From Parasaccharibacter apium (lineage in GTDB: Bacteria; Pseudomonadota; Alphaproteobacteria; Acetobacterales; Acetobacteraceae), in NCBI RefSeq assembly GCF_002592045.1, contig NZ_MEJG01000002.1:310001-374000 (forward strand): a DNA stretch of 64,000 nt. The letters are read 5' to 3'. The notes below the pieces were generated by a model. It saw only the letters and a list, made by a program, of their open reading frames with translations. It was not told the DNA's origin and did not search any database. Positions 1 through 7,961 of the stretch are shown piece after piece (the first letter of the stretch is position 1; each line of letters begins with the position of its first letter). The position numbers were made by a program, and so were the translations under genes.

Positions 1-87
1 GCCATCCTCACACAACTCCGCCATAACAGCCAGAACGCTTCCCGCAGCCTCAAAGAGGTTTTGCCTGCCCTTTTGGATGAACCATAA
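1..87 (+). CDS. C-terminal end of an unidentified protein (5' end outside window)
   Basis: The first frame is open from base 1 to a TAA at 85-87 and encodes the last 28 residues of a protein rich in Leu, Arg and Asn, ending in LLDEP. It is followed four bases later by a perfect 9-bp terminator hairpin, which supports a real gene end here. Too little is present to name the family. The gene would converge on htpG. Confidence 0.5.
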   Translation, partial: AILTQLRHNSQNASRSLKEVLPALLDEP

Positions 88-90
88 AGA

Positions 91-118
91 AAAGGCACGC
101 CCTAAAAGACGTGCCTTT
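91..118. terminator. Bidirectional terminator between the partial gene and htpG
   Basis: A perfect 9-bp inverted repeat, AAAGGCACG (91-99) and CGTGCCTTT (110-118), with a 10-base loop. A-rich and T-rich flanks let it work in both directions between two converging genes. Confidence 0.75.
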
Positions 119-142
119 CTCCGTAACATACGGCCTTAATCG

Positions 143-2017
143 TTAGGCCGTCACAGTCCCAGCGAGCAGGCCTGCGAGTGTGCGGGCGAAGCCGCTGGGG
201 TCAGGGAGGGCCTCACCTTCCTGCACACGAGCGAGGTCCAGCAGAATACGGGCATGTTCTGCAACGCTCTCGCCCTTCTCCGCACGCTCTGCCAGAGCGC
301 GAATGAGAGGATGACGGGGGTTAATCTCCAAGACCGGGGGCAGAGCGGGCATTTCCTGCCCAGAGCGACGCATAAGGCGTTGCATGGCTAAATCCGGCCC
401 GCCTTCGCTAGCCAACACCACCGCACTCCCTGTCAGGCGTACAGTGCTGCGTACCTCCTTCACAGCCTCACCAAGAGCATCCTTCAGAGCGGGGGTTAGT
501 TTTTCAACATTAGCTGCATCCCCTTGCTCCTCCGCCTCTGGAGCGAACTTCTCCAACTCACCATGAGCCTGCGCGACAGAGCGGAAGGTCTTGTCTTTGT
601 AAGAATGGAGGCGGTCTGGCCAGAAGCTATCCACAGCATCAGAGAGCAACAGCACCTCCAACCCACGGGCACGGAAGCCTTCTAGCTGGGCAGAGGCCTT
701 GAGGGCGTTCAGATTATCTCCAACGAGATAATAGATGGTCTCCTGCTCTGGCTTCATCCGGCTGATATAATCATCCAGCGTTGTCAGCTCATCATCATGA
801 GTGGAATGGAAGCGAGCAAACTCTGCAATCTCCTGCCGATGTTCGGAATCCTCCCACAGCCCTTCCTTAATCACGAGGCCGAAATTATTCCAAAAGCCGG
901 TAAAGGCCTCACCACCTTCCTGCGCGCGTTTTTTAACCTCGCTGATAACACGTTTGGTCACCGCCTTGCGGATGCGTGCCAATACAGGGGTGGATTGCAG
1001 CATCTCACGCGAGACATTCAAGGGGAGGTCATCCGTATCAACCACACCTTGGACAAAGCGCAGCCAGTTCGGCACCAAATTGGCCTCATCCGTGATGAAC
1101 ATACGCCTTACATGCAGGTGAATCCGGCTCTCCCGGCTGCTCTGCTCCATAAAATCGAACGGGCGCGCACCGGGGAGGAACAACAGGGAAGCAAACTCCA
1201 CCGTGCCTTCGGCCTTCCAATGCAGGGTCGCATAAGGCTCATCAAAAGCGCGGGCTGTATGGCGATAGAACGCGGTATAATCCTCAGATGTAATCTCGGA
1301 TTTTGGACGCAACCAGAGGGCCTTGCCCTCATTGATGGTTTCTTCCTTCTCCTTACCATCCTCATCCGGCTCATGCAGCACGACTGGCCATGCGATATGG
1401 TCAGCCCATTTACGGATAATGCTGCGCAAACGCCACGGGTCTAAAAACTCCTCCGCATCATCTTTAATATGGAGGGTAATATCTGTCCCCACATGCGCGC
1501 GCTCAGCAGGGCCAAGGCTGTAAGAGCCTTTACCTTCCGACACCCAGCGGGCAGCCACATCCTCCCCCGCCCGGCGGGAAATCACATCCACCTTATCAGC
1601 CACCATAAAGGCCGAATAGAACCCCACGCCAAACTGACCAATCAGATTAGGGCGGTCCTCCGGCTTGGCGTTGCTCAGCTTCTCTCCAAACGCTTTGGTA
1701 CCAGAGCGGGCAATCGTCCCCAGATTTTGGGTCAACTCCTCCGGGCTCATCCCCAATCCGTCATCAGAGAGCGTGATGGTTTTGGCCTTTTTATCCGCCT
1801 TGATATGGATAGACGGGGCCTCTGGCAGGGATAATGCAGGGCTCGTTAAAGCCTCAAAGCGGCGTTTATCCATCGCATCAGCCGCATTCGCCACAAGCTC
1901 ACGCAGGAAGATTTCCCGGTCGGAATATAAAGAATGAACAACCAAATCAAGCAGCTGCCCGACCTCAGCACTAAAGCTATGCTGCTTCATCTCCGCTGCA
2001 TTTTTGCCATCACTCAT
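143..2017 (-). CDS. htpG: Molecular chaperone HtpG (Hsp90 family)
   Basis: Cytosolic ATP-dependent chaperone that helps fold and stabilise client proteins. The N-terminal GHKL ATPase domain is clear: a helix matching the Hsp90 signature ([17 protein letters not shown]), the DDGLGM ATP-binding motif and the [11 protein letters not shown] lid segment. The middle and dimerisation domains follow, giving about 624 residues, normal for bacterial HtpG. The open frame begins at a GTG at 2029, but the GGAGGA sequence abuts that codon, so the ATG at 2017 is the more likely start. A sigma-32-like promoter lies upstream at 2104-2132, consistent with heat-shock control. Very sure of family. Confidence 0.97.
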   Translation of the reverse strand: MSDGKNAAEMKQHSFSAEVGQLLDLVVHSLYSDREIFLRELVANAADAMDKRRFEALTSPALSLPEAPSIHIKADKKAKTITLSDDGLGMSPEELTQNLGTIARSGTKAFGEKLSNAKPEDRPNLIGQFGVGFYSAFMVADKVDVISRRAGEDVAARWVSEGKGSYSLGPAERAHVGTDITLHIKDDAEEFLDPWRLRSIIRKWADHIAWPVVLHEPDEDGKEKEETINEGKALWLRPKSEITSEDYTAFYRHTARAFDEPYATLHWKAEGTVEFASLLFLPGARPFDFMEQSSRESRIHLHVRRMFITDEANLVPNWLRFVQGVVDTDDLPLNVSREMLQSTPVLARIRKAVTKRVISEVKKRAQEGGEAFTGFWNNFGLVIKEGLWEDSEHRQEIAEFARFHSTHDDELTTLDDYISRMKPEQETIYYLVGDNLNALKASAQLEGFRARGLEVLLLSDAVDSFWPDRLHSYKDKTFRSVAQAHGELEKFAPEAEEQGDAANVEKLTPALKDALGEAVKEVRSTVRLTGSAVVLASEGGPDLAMQRLMRRSGQEMPALPPVLEINPRHPLIRALAERAEKGESVAEHARILLDLARVQEGEALPDPSGFARTLAGLLAGTVTA

Positions 2018-2103
2018 GATGCGTTGCACTCCTCCAAAATGGCAGACTCCAAACAGGCTTCATCTTCGGCGGCCGCCTGCTCTACCGCAAAAAGATGGAG
2101 CAG

Positions 2104-2132
2104 ATATGGGAGAGGCCTCCCCCGCTTTCAAG
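2104..2132 (-). promoter_or_regulatory. Sigma-32 (RpoH) type promoter of htpG
   Basis: Read on the minus strand, CTTGAAA (2126-2132) is followed after 15 bases by CCCATAT (2104-2110). Both boxes fit the known RpoH consensus (CTTGAAA, 11-16 bases, CCCCATNT). The inferred transcript start is near 2096, leaving a leader of about 80 bases before the ATG at 2017. Confidence 0.75.
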
Positions 2133-2187
2133 CATTCTTGGCAGCGTGGGAGGCCTCCAGCCTCATTATGGGGGCAGACCAACCGCC

Positions 2188-2985
2188 TTAGACGAGGCCG
2201 AGAGATGTCCCCTCATCCACCACAATAGCCGAGCCATGCATCGCCACAGCCCCAGGGCCAGCGAGGAACAGCACAACCGCCGCAATATCCTCAGGGGTGG
2301 AGAAAGTCCGCTTACTGGGGTTGGCCTCTGCCACAGCCTGCAACGCCTCTGCCTTTGTGGGGTCGTTTATCAACGCATCATGCATGGAGGTCTTAACCCG
2401 GCCCGGCTCAACGGCATTAATGTTAATACCTAGCGGCCCAAGCTCTAAAGCAAGGCTACGCACAAGGGCGGTAGCCGCGGCCTTACTGGCAGCATAAGCG
2501 GCATAACCGGCAAAGCTGTAAAAGCCACAAATGGAGGAAATCGCCACAATCTTCCCCCCATGAACATGGCCTTTCTTACGCCGAATATAAGGGAGGGAGG
2601 CCTGCACAACATGCCACATGCCGCTGACATTAATGCTCATCATTTTATCAAAGGCTTCAGGTGTTTCATCCGTAATGGGTGTCTCAAAAAACACCCCGGC
2701 GGAATGAACCACGACATCCAACGTCCCTACCTTTGCGGCAATCTCTGCCAATAGGGCTTTTACCGCTGGGAAGTCCGTAATATTCACCCCATGAGCGCAG
2801 ACGCGCACATCATGCCCAGCGGCTTTACCTGCGGCCTCAACAGCTTGTACGGCCTTTGTGTAGTCACGCTCCGGGCTGCTGCCTATCAGGATGAGATGGT
2901 CTCCCTCCTTCGCAAAGGCCTGTGCGATGGCAAGCCCAATGCCGGACGTACCCCCTGTGACTAATACATGTCTCGCATCTGCCAT
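2188..2985 (-). CDS. SDR family NAD(P)-dependent oxidoreductase
   Basis: Classical short-chain dehydrogenase of about 265 residues. The N-terminal Rossmann motif is TGGTSGIG, the NAG-type motif appears as HSAGV, and the catalytic Ser, Tyr and Lys lie in ISSICG and YAAYAASK. The C-terminal end (VDEGTSLGLV) is close to the usual VDGG ending. The substrate cannot be told from sequence; in acetic acid bacteria such enzymes often reduce sugars, ketones or acyl groups. The frame is open to 3024, but GGGAG lies 7 bases before the ATG at 2985, so the protein probably starts MADARHVLVTGG. It sits between htpG and the copper cluster without clear operon links. Confidence 0.9.
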   Translation of the reverse strand: MADARHVLVTGGTSGIGLAIAQAFAKEGDHLILIGSSPERDYTKAVQAVEAAGKAAGHDVRVCAHGVNITDFPAVKALLAEIAAKVGTLDVVVHSAGVFFETPITDETPEAFDKMMSINVSGMWHVVQASLPYIRRKKGHVHGGKIVAISSICGFYSFAGYAAYAASKAAATALVRSLALELGPLGININAVEPGRVKTSMHDALINDPTKAEALQAVAEANPSKRTFSTPEDIAAVVLFLAGPGAVAMHGSAIVVDEGTSLGLV

Positions 2986-3035
2986 CTTCATACTCCCTTT
3001 CCGAACGTGACAACCATGATACAACCTTCCCTACC

Positions 3036-3986
3036 TTAGAACCAACTCCGAATCCCGAATGTAAAGCGCGCCTCACTCGCTTTATCCCCACGGCGGCGGG
3101 CCATATGCCGCCCTTGGGTCAGGGGGGAATCATACGTCACGGCCACATAAGGGGCCATTTTGCGCCATAACTCATAGCGCAGACGCAACCCGGTATCGAT
3201 ATCCGCAAGGCCAGAGCCAATCCGCCGTTGTTTATCCGCTCGGCTATACAAATTTAGCTCCACCTGCGGCTGAAGAATGAGACGATTGGTAAGAAGAATA
3301 TCATAAGAGCCTTCAAACCGCCCAGCCACGCCTCGGTCACTAAAATACCCTGTCGCTTGGACCTCAAACTGATACAAGGCCAGCCCCTCTATCCCAACAG
3401 CTCCCCACGCACGTGTTGGGCCGCTATCAAGGTCTAACCTTACGCCACCTTGAAGGTTGAAATAGGTGGAAATCGCCCGGCTATAAAGAAGCTCTTGGTC
3501 GCCATCGCGCACCCGCCCTTTCGTCATAGTGCCCTCTGTTTTAAGCCAGAGGCGGTTATAATCACCACCATACCAAGCCTCACCATCCCACCGCAAAGAT
3601 GACCGCCCACCCGCTTGATAGCGGCCTTCAAACTCATCCAACACACCATGAAACCACCGCCCTTGATCCATCCCCTGTAGATGATGGCCAATATCCACCA
3701 CCGGCTCACCAGGCGCATCTACCGCTTTATGCACAAGGCGCGGCGTCTTTTTTACAGGCGCAAGCGGAGCGGCTTGCGTCTTATCCTGCTGAGGCCCCTG
3801 TTGAGGCAGTGCTTTTGGGTTCGGCTTCTTAGCGGGCATGGTCATATCCGCCATATCCATGCCAGACATATCCATGCCAGACATATCCATGCCAGACATA
3901 TCCATATCCCCCATATCTTCAGCATGAAGCGGCGTGACAGCGAGGCCTACCACAAGAGCAGCCCCTATCATTGTGATGTGTTTCAT
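3036..3986 (-). CDS. copB: Copper resistance protein B (outer membrane)
   Basis: Outer-membrane beta-barrel that works with CopA in periplasmic copper tolerance. The sequence starts with a signal peptide (about residues 1-22, ending in HAE), followed by a Met/Asp-rich copper-binding segment with three exact MDMSG units. After a Pro/Gln/Lys-rich linker comes the CopB domain (from about residue 95) with many amphipathic beta strands and a C-terminal Phe typical of outer-membrane proteins. Its ATG shares four bases with the stop of the upstream copA gene (ATGA, 3983-3986), so the two are translationally coupled. Confidence 0.93.
   Translation of the reverse strand: MKHITMIGAALVVGLAVTPLHAEDMGDMDMSGMDMSGMDMSGMDMADMTMPAKKPNPKALPQQGPQQDKTQAAPLAPVKKTPRLVHKAVDAPGEPVVDIGHHLQGMDQGRWFHGVLDEFEGRYQAGGRSSLRWDGEAWYGGDYNRLWLKTEGTMTKGRVRDGDQELLYSRAISTYFNLQGGVRLDLDSGPTRAWGAVGIEGLALYQFEVQATGYFSDRGVAGRFEGSYDILLTNRLILQPQVELNLYSRADKQRRIGSGLADIDTGLRLRYELWRKMAPYVAVTYDSPLTQGRHMARRRGDKASEARFTFGIRSWF
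3855..3899 (+). repeat. Three tandem 15-bp repeats inside copB
   Basis: The unit ATCCATGCCAGACAT occurs three times in perfect tandem at 3855, 3870 and 3885. On the minus strand each encodes five residues of the methionine-rich MDMSG copper-binding segment. Exact nucleotide identity suggests recent slippage, so copy number may vary between strains. Confidence 0.9.
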
Positions 3987-5698
3987 GACACCACCACCTC
4001 ACGGAACATCCCCGTCTGCATGTGATACATAAGATGGCAATGATACGCCCAAACCCCACGAATATCCGCCGTTACAAGCACACTCATGCGGGAGCCGGGT
4101 TGGGAAATAACCGTATGTTTGAGCGGGCGATGCTGGTCATCCGCCCCAGTCTCCAACTCGCTCCACAGACCATGAAGATGAAGCGGATGTTCCATCATCG
4201 TATCATTAATGATGGTAAAGCGAACACGCTCCCCATAAGCGAGGTGAATCGGCCCGGATTCGGAATATTTCCGCCCGTTAAAACCCCATATATACCGCTC
4301 CATATTGCCTGTCAGATGTAAGATAATCTCGCGTGAGGGCGGGCGTTGGTCCGGCGGAGGACGCAGGGCGATAAGGTCGCTATAAGCAAGGACGCGGCGG
4401 CCCAGCCCTTCCAACCCATCACCGGGGCTTGTGACGCGCTCTATCGGGTGAGCTGCAACATTTTGATTCTCCACATTCACAGGAGGCGGGCCGGGGTCAT
4501 CAATCTCATCAGCTGGGGCGCGGGCAATGGTGGGGGGCATCGCCATCTTCGCAGCCCCGTTTTTCATAGGCATAGCCATGCCCATATCCACCACACCCCG
4601 CACAGGCCTGGGGTCCATCGCAGGGAGCGGGCCTAAAAGCCCCTCATGCGGTGTTAATGTCCCACGCGCATAGCCAGTACGATCCTCACTTTGGGCAAAG
4701 ATTGTATAGGGCTTACCCTCTTGTGGGGTGAGTAGCACCGCATATGTCTCACCCGGCCCAATGCGGAACTCATCAAGATTAACCGGAACAACCGGATTCC
4801 CATCGGCCTCCACCAGCTGCATGGTAAGGCCGGGGATGCGGACATCAAATAACGTCATCGCCGCAGCGTTAATCACCCGTAAGCAGATGCGCTCGCCGGG
4901 GGTGAATAACCCACTCCACCCCTCCTGCGCGGGCTTGCCATTCATTAAATAACGATACAACACACCACTTACATCGGAGATGTCAGTCGCGCTCATCCGC
5001 ATATGCGACCATTGCAAGCGGCTCTTTAACGCAGCCCCTAATCCCCCAGCAGCACGGCTCTCCTGCGGCAGGGAAGCTATACTCCGTTGGCGGAAATTAT
5101 AATAATCATCCTGCATCTTCAGATTATCAACAATCTGCGCGGCTGAAACATCAGACCAATCAGAGAGGAGAATTGTATAATCACGCTCCGCTTTAGGCAG
5201 GGGAGAGGCCCCCGCAGGCTCGATAATCAATGCCCCGTAAAGCCCTGCGGATTCCTGATGGCCCATATGGCTATGGTACCAATATGTCCCACTCTGCTGA
5301 ACAGGAAAGCGATATGTATAACGCCCCCGCGGTGGAATCCCAGCAAAGCTTAGCCCCGGCACACCATCTTGCGCACTCGGCAGACGGACCCCATGCCAGT
5401 GCAGAGCAGTCGGCTCATCCATATGATTATAAACATGGATGACCACCTCCCGCCCTTCTTGCCAACGCAAAAGCGGGCCGGGCATGTGCCCATTCACGCA
5501 ATAACCCACACCATGCTGCCCTGCGATATGCATCGTCCGGCGCGTGATGTGAAGCTCAAACTCCAACGGTGGTAGCAAAGGCGCAGCTGGGGCAGTTTGC
5601 CGCCCCTTTGCCCGCGCACCTAACGGCGTGACTAGGCCCGACCCAGCCGCACCCAACCCCGCCAAAAACTGACGGCGTGGCACATGATAAGATGACAT
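3983..5698 (-). CDS. copA: Multicopper oxidase CopA (copper resistance system)
   Basis: Periplasmic multicopper oxidase, thought to oxidise Cu(I) to Cu(II) and bind copper. The N-terminus carries a twin-arginine signal (PRRQFLAGLG followed by a short hydrophobic stretch ending ARA). Three cupredoxin domains hold all four copper-ligand motifs: HWHG, HSHMG, HPLHLHG and the C-terminal HCHLMYHMQTGM. A Met-rich stretch (MGMAMPMKNG) occurs near the middle, as in CopA/PcoA. Length 571 is normal. This is the plasmid-type CopA/PcoA oxidase, not the P-type ATPase of the same name. It forms an operon with copB and probably the small gene upstream. Confidence 0.95.
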   Translation of the reverse strand: MSSYHVPRRQFLAGLGAAGSGLVTPLGARAKGRQTAPAAPLLPPLEFELHITRRTMHIAGQHGVGYCVNGHMPGPLLRWQEGREVVIHVYNHMDEPTALHWHGVRLPSAQDGVPGLSFAGIPPRGRYTYRFPVQQSGTYWYHSHMGHQESAGLYGALIIEPAGASPLPKAERDYTILLSDWSDVSAAQIVDNLKMQDDYYNFRQRSIASLPQESRAAGGLGAALKSRLQWSHMRMSATDISDVSGVLYRYLMNGKPAQEGWSGLFTPGERICLRVINAAAMTLFDVRIPGLTMQLVEADGNPVVPVNLDEFRIGPGETYAVLLTPQEGKPYTIFAQSEDRTGYARGTLTPHEGLLGPLPAMDPRPVRGVVDMGMAMPMKNGAAKMAMPPTIARAPADEIDDPGPPPVNVENQNVAAHPIERVTSPGDGLEGLGRRVLAYSDLIALRPPPDQRPPSREIILHLTGNMERYIWGFNGRKYSESGPIHLAYGERVRFTIINDTMMEHPLHLHGLWSELETGADDQHRPLKHTVISQPGSRMSVLVTADIRGVWAYHCHLMYHMQTGMFREVVVS

Positions 5699-5763
5699 TA
5701 TATATTACCTAAAAAGACACATCATGAACGGCTAAGCCTTCCCAGCTTCGCCATAAAACGCAG

Positions 5764-6126
5764 TCAAACAGGTAATAAAGCCGGAGGACGCCACGGCGCG
5801 GCCAATAATGAACGCGCTTTGATACAATCCTGATAAACAAGCAGCCTTGTGCCACTAAAGGACATAGGATGCAGCCCCTGGCCAGCAGGCCATAAGCCTG
5901 CATCACACACGCTATGATGACCCTGACAACAGGCAGGCATAGCCCCTGTCTCCCGCCCTTCATGAGCTAAGACAGGCCCCGCCCTCATCACCGCTGCGCG
6001 CTCCATCCTCATCATAGGCGGCTCCATCCCATCGGCCATTGCAGAGGGCATGATAAAAGCTGGCAGCTGCATCAGCAGACACAACACCACCCCCATCATC
6101 ACCCGCCAAAATGACCACATAGGCAT
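5764..6126 (-). CDS. Small secreted Met/Cys/His-containing protein of the copper cluster
   Basis: A 120-residue protein with an N-terminal hydrophobic segment (about residues 7-31, ending SAMA) that looks like a signal peptide or membrane anchor. It is followed by a Met-rich patch (MEPPMMRMERAAVM) and by CCQGHHSVC, a plausible metal-binding site. The C-terminus is Pro-rich (WRPPALLPV). Small proteins with this layout (DUF2946-like or CopL-like) are common at the head of cop operons, but I cannot assign the family firmly. It lies upstream of copA on the same strand with 65 bases between, so co-transcription is likely. The start has AAGGAG about 12 bases upstream. Confidence 0.6.
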   Translation of the reverse strand: MPMWSFWRVMMGVVLCLLMQLPAFIMPSAMADGMEPPMMRMERAAVMRAGPVLAHEGRETGAMPACCQGHHSVCDAGLWPAGQGLHPMSFSGTRLLVYQDCIKARSLLAAPWRPPALLPV

Positions 6127-6227
6127 GAGACGCCTTTTCTCCTTTTACAGACAACACCAGATTAGAAAGGTTCTTCCTTTTTGGAAAGACATTCCCTTAA
6201 TCGCACTCTAAAAAAGGACCATCCCTC

Positions 6228-6437
6228 ATGACGACTCCTCTAACCATCCCCGTTGCTGGCATGACATGCGAAGGCTGCGTGCGTGCGCTCACCCGCGTGT
6301 TAGAGGCCTCCCCCGCCATCAAACAAGCAACTGTCACGCTAGAGCCGCCACAAGCGCGTATTCTCTTTCAGGCTGCCCCACTCCCACAGGCAGAGATTAA
6401 TGCCCTCATCCGGCAAGCTGGTTTTGAGCCCGCCTAA
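6228..6437 (+). CDS. Heavy-metal-associated (HMA) domain copper chaperone, CopZ-like
   Basis: A 69-residue single-domain protein with the metal-binding motif GMTCEGC at about residues 11-17 and the alternating beta/alpha pattern of HMA domains (VTLEPPQARILF, then the C-terminal IRQAGFEPA). It probably carries Cu(I) in the cytosol. It is divergent from the cop operon across about 100 bases, so the two may share a copper-responsive operator. No P-type ATPase is next to it, which is unusual for CopZ. An AAGGA ribosome site lies upstream. Confidence 0.88.
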   Translation: MTTPLTIPVAGMTCEGCVRALTRVLEASPAIKQATVTLEPPQARILFQAAPLPQAEINALIRQAGFEPA

Positions 6438-6509
6438 CACAACATGCTATAACGTGGCGTATAATTCAGCACTGGCCCTTCTTCTATAAACAAGGCACAA
6501 TAGGCCACG

Positions 6510-7961
6510 ATGCCGCATCATGACCGCCATGCCCCGTCTGCCCCCTCTCCTTCCCCCGTGAAGGACCGCTCGCCCTGCGCAAAAGCGCAGCATCAACGGC
6601 GGCACGCTCGGTTTGTCCATGGCAATATTATGCGCCATGTCATCACCATGGCCGGGACGGGGGCTATTGGGCTGATGGCCGTCTTTTGTGTCGATCTGCT
6701 CAATTTCTTCTATATTTCACATCTGCATGACCCCACCCTCACCGCCGCTATTGCCTTTGCGACCTCACTTGGTTTTGTCCAAGTCGCTGTCTCGCTCGGT
6801 ATGTCCATCGGCCTTGGGGCCAATACGGGGCGGCTCATTGGGGCATGCCGCCATTTCCGTGCGCGGCGTCACGCCTCGGCCTTTCTCGTCCTCATGCTGG
6901 TTGTTACGACCGCCCTAGGGGTCACAACGGCGTTGCTCGCTCACCCCCTCCTCGTCCTCCTTGGGGCCCGTGGGGAGGCCCTAAAACACGCCTCCCACTT
7001 CATGTATATCACCTCCCCTGCTTTACCCCTCGTCTGCTTAGGGATGGCTCTATCCTCCCTTCTCCGCGCTGTTGGGGATGCAGGGCGAGCGATGCGCGTT
7101 ACCCTTACAGGGGCCGCTTGTACGGTGATTATCGATCCCATCTTAATCTTCGGCTTCCATTTAGGCTTAGAAGGGGCTGCTATTAGCACCGTCCTCTCCC
7201 GTTGTGTGATTTCACTAAGCGGGTTCCTCAATCTCCGCGGGCATGACATGCTCGAACGCCCCCGCCTAAAAATTATCCCCCATGCTAGCCGCGATATTGG
7301 CAGCATCGCCCTGCCCGCTATCGGCACGAATATGGCAACACCCATCGGCAATCTCATCGTCACCCATGCAATGTCCCGCTTTGGGTTGGAGGCTGTCTCT
7401 GGCCAAGCGGTGGTGGACCGCATGGTCCCTGTCGCCTTTGCCTTTGTCTTTGCCCTTACAGGCTCAGTTGGCCCCATCATGGCGCAAAATCTGGGGGCGT
7501 GCTTGCCTCAGCGCGTCCAAGAGACCTTCCTCGCCGCCCTCAAACTCACCGCCCTCTGTGTAGGGTTGGATTGGCTCTTCTTCGCGCTCGGGGAGCCGCT
7601 TATTCTCCATCTCTTCCACGTCCAAGGGGATGCAGTCGGGCTTGTAAAGCTTTTCTGCCATTGGGCCGTGGCGAGCTATATGTTTGTCGGGCTGCTTTTT
7701 GTCTCTAACACCGCCTTTAATAATCTAGGCCACCCGCTTTATTCGACCATGTTTAATTGGGCGCGTGCCACAATTGGGACCATTCCCTTTGTCGCGATAG
7801 GCGTCCATTACGGCCCGCGGGGGGTCATGGTCGGCCAAGCCCTTGGCGTAACACTCATCGGCTCTTGCGCGCTCATCACGGCATTAACAGTGATTCGCCG
7901 TCTCCCCCAACGCCCCCAGCGACCAACACGCAAGAGCCATACAAAACGCAAAGCCCATTAG
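6510..7961 (+). CDS. MATE family efflux transporter
   Basis: Inner-membrane multidrug/toxin exporter of 483 residues, driven by a proton or sodium gradient. About twelve hydrophobic segments are visible after a 45-residue polar, basic N-terminal extension, in two similar halves typical of MatE domains (for example ALSSLLRAVGDAGRAM in the first half and SNTAFNNLGHP in the second). The ATG after the extension (MRHVITMAG, about residue 41) is an alternative start. The C-terminus is very basic (RKSHTKRKAH). Its stop overlaps by four bases the stop of the converging S9 peptidase gene. The substrate is unknown. Confidence 0.9.
   Translation: MPHHDRHAPSAPSPSPVKDRSPCAKAQHQRRHARFVHGNIMRHVITMAGTGAIGLMAVFCVDLLNFFYISHLHDPTLTAAIAFATSLGFVQVAVSLGMSIGLGANTGRLIGACRHFRARRHASAFLVLMLVVTTALGVTTALLAHPLLVLLGARGEALKHASHFMYITSPALPLVCLGMALSSLLRAVGDAGRAMRVTLTGAACTVIIDPILIFGFHLGLEGAAISTVLSRCVISLSGFLNLRGHDMLERPRLKIIPHASRDIGSIALPAIGTNMATPIGNLIVTHAMSRFGLEAVSGQAVVDRMVPVAFAFVFALTGSVGPIMAQNLGACLPQRVQETFLAALKLTALCVGLDWLFFALGEPLILHLFHVQGDAVGLVKLFCHWAVASYMFVGLLFVSNTAFNNLGHPLYSTMFNWARATIGTIPFVAIGVHYGPRGVMVGQALGVTLIGSCALITALTVIRRLPQRPQRPTRKSHTKRKAH

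Noticed and set aside
797-1444. 215-residue open frame antisense to htpG
   Set aside because: Opposite the conserved HtpG coding sequence; composition shadow.
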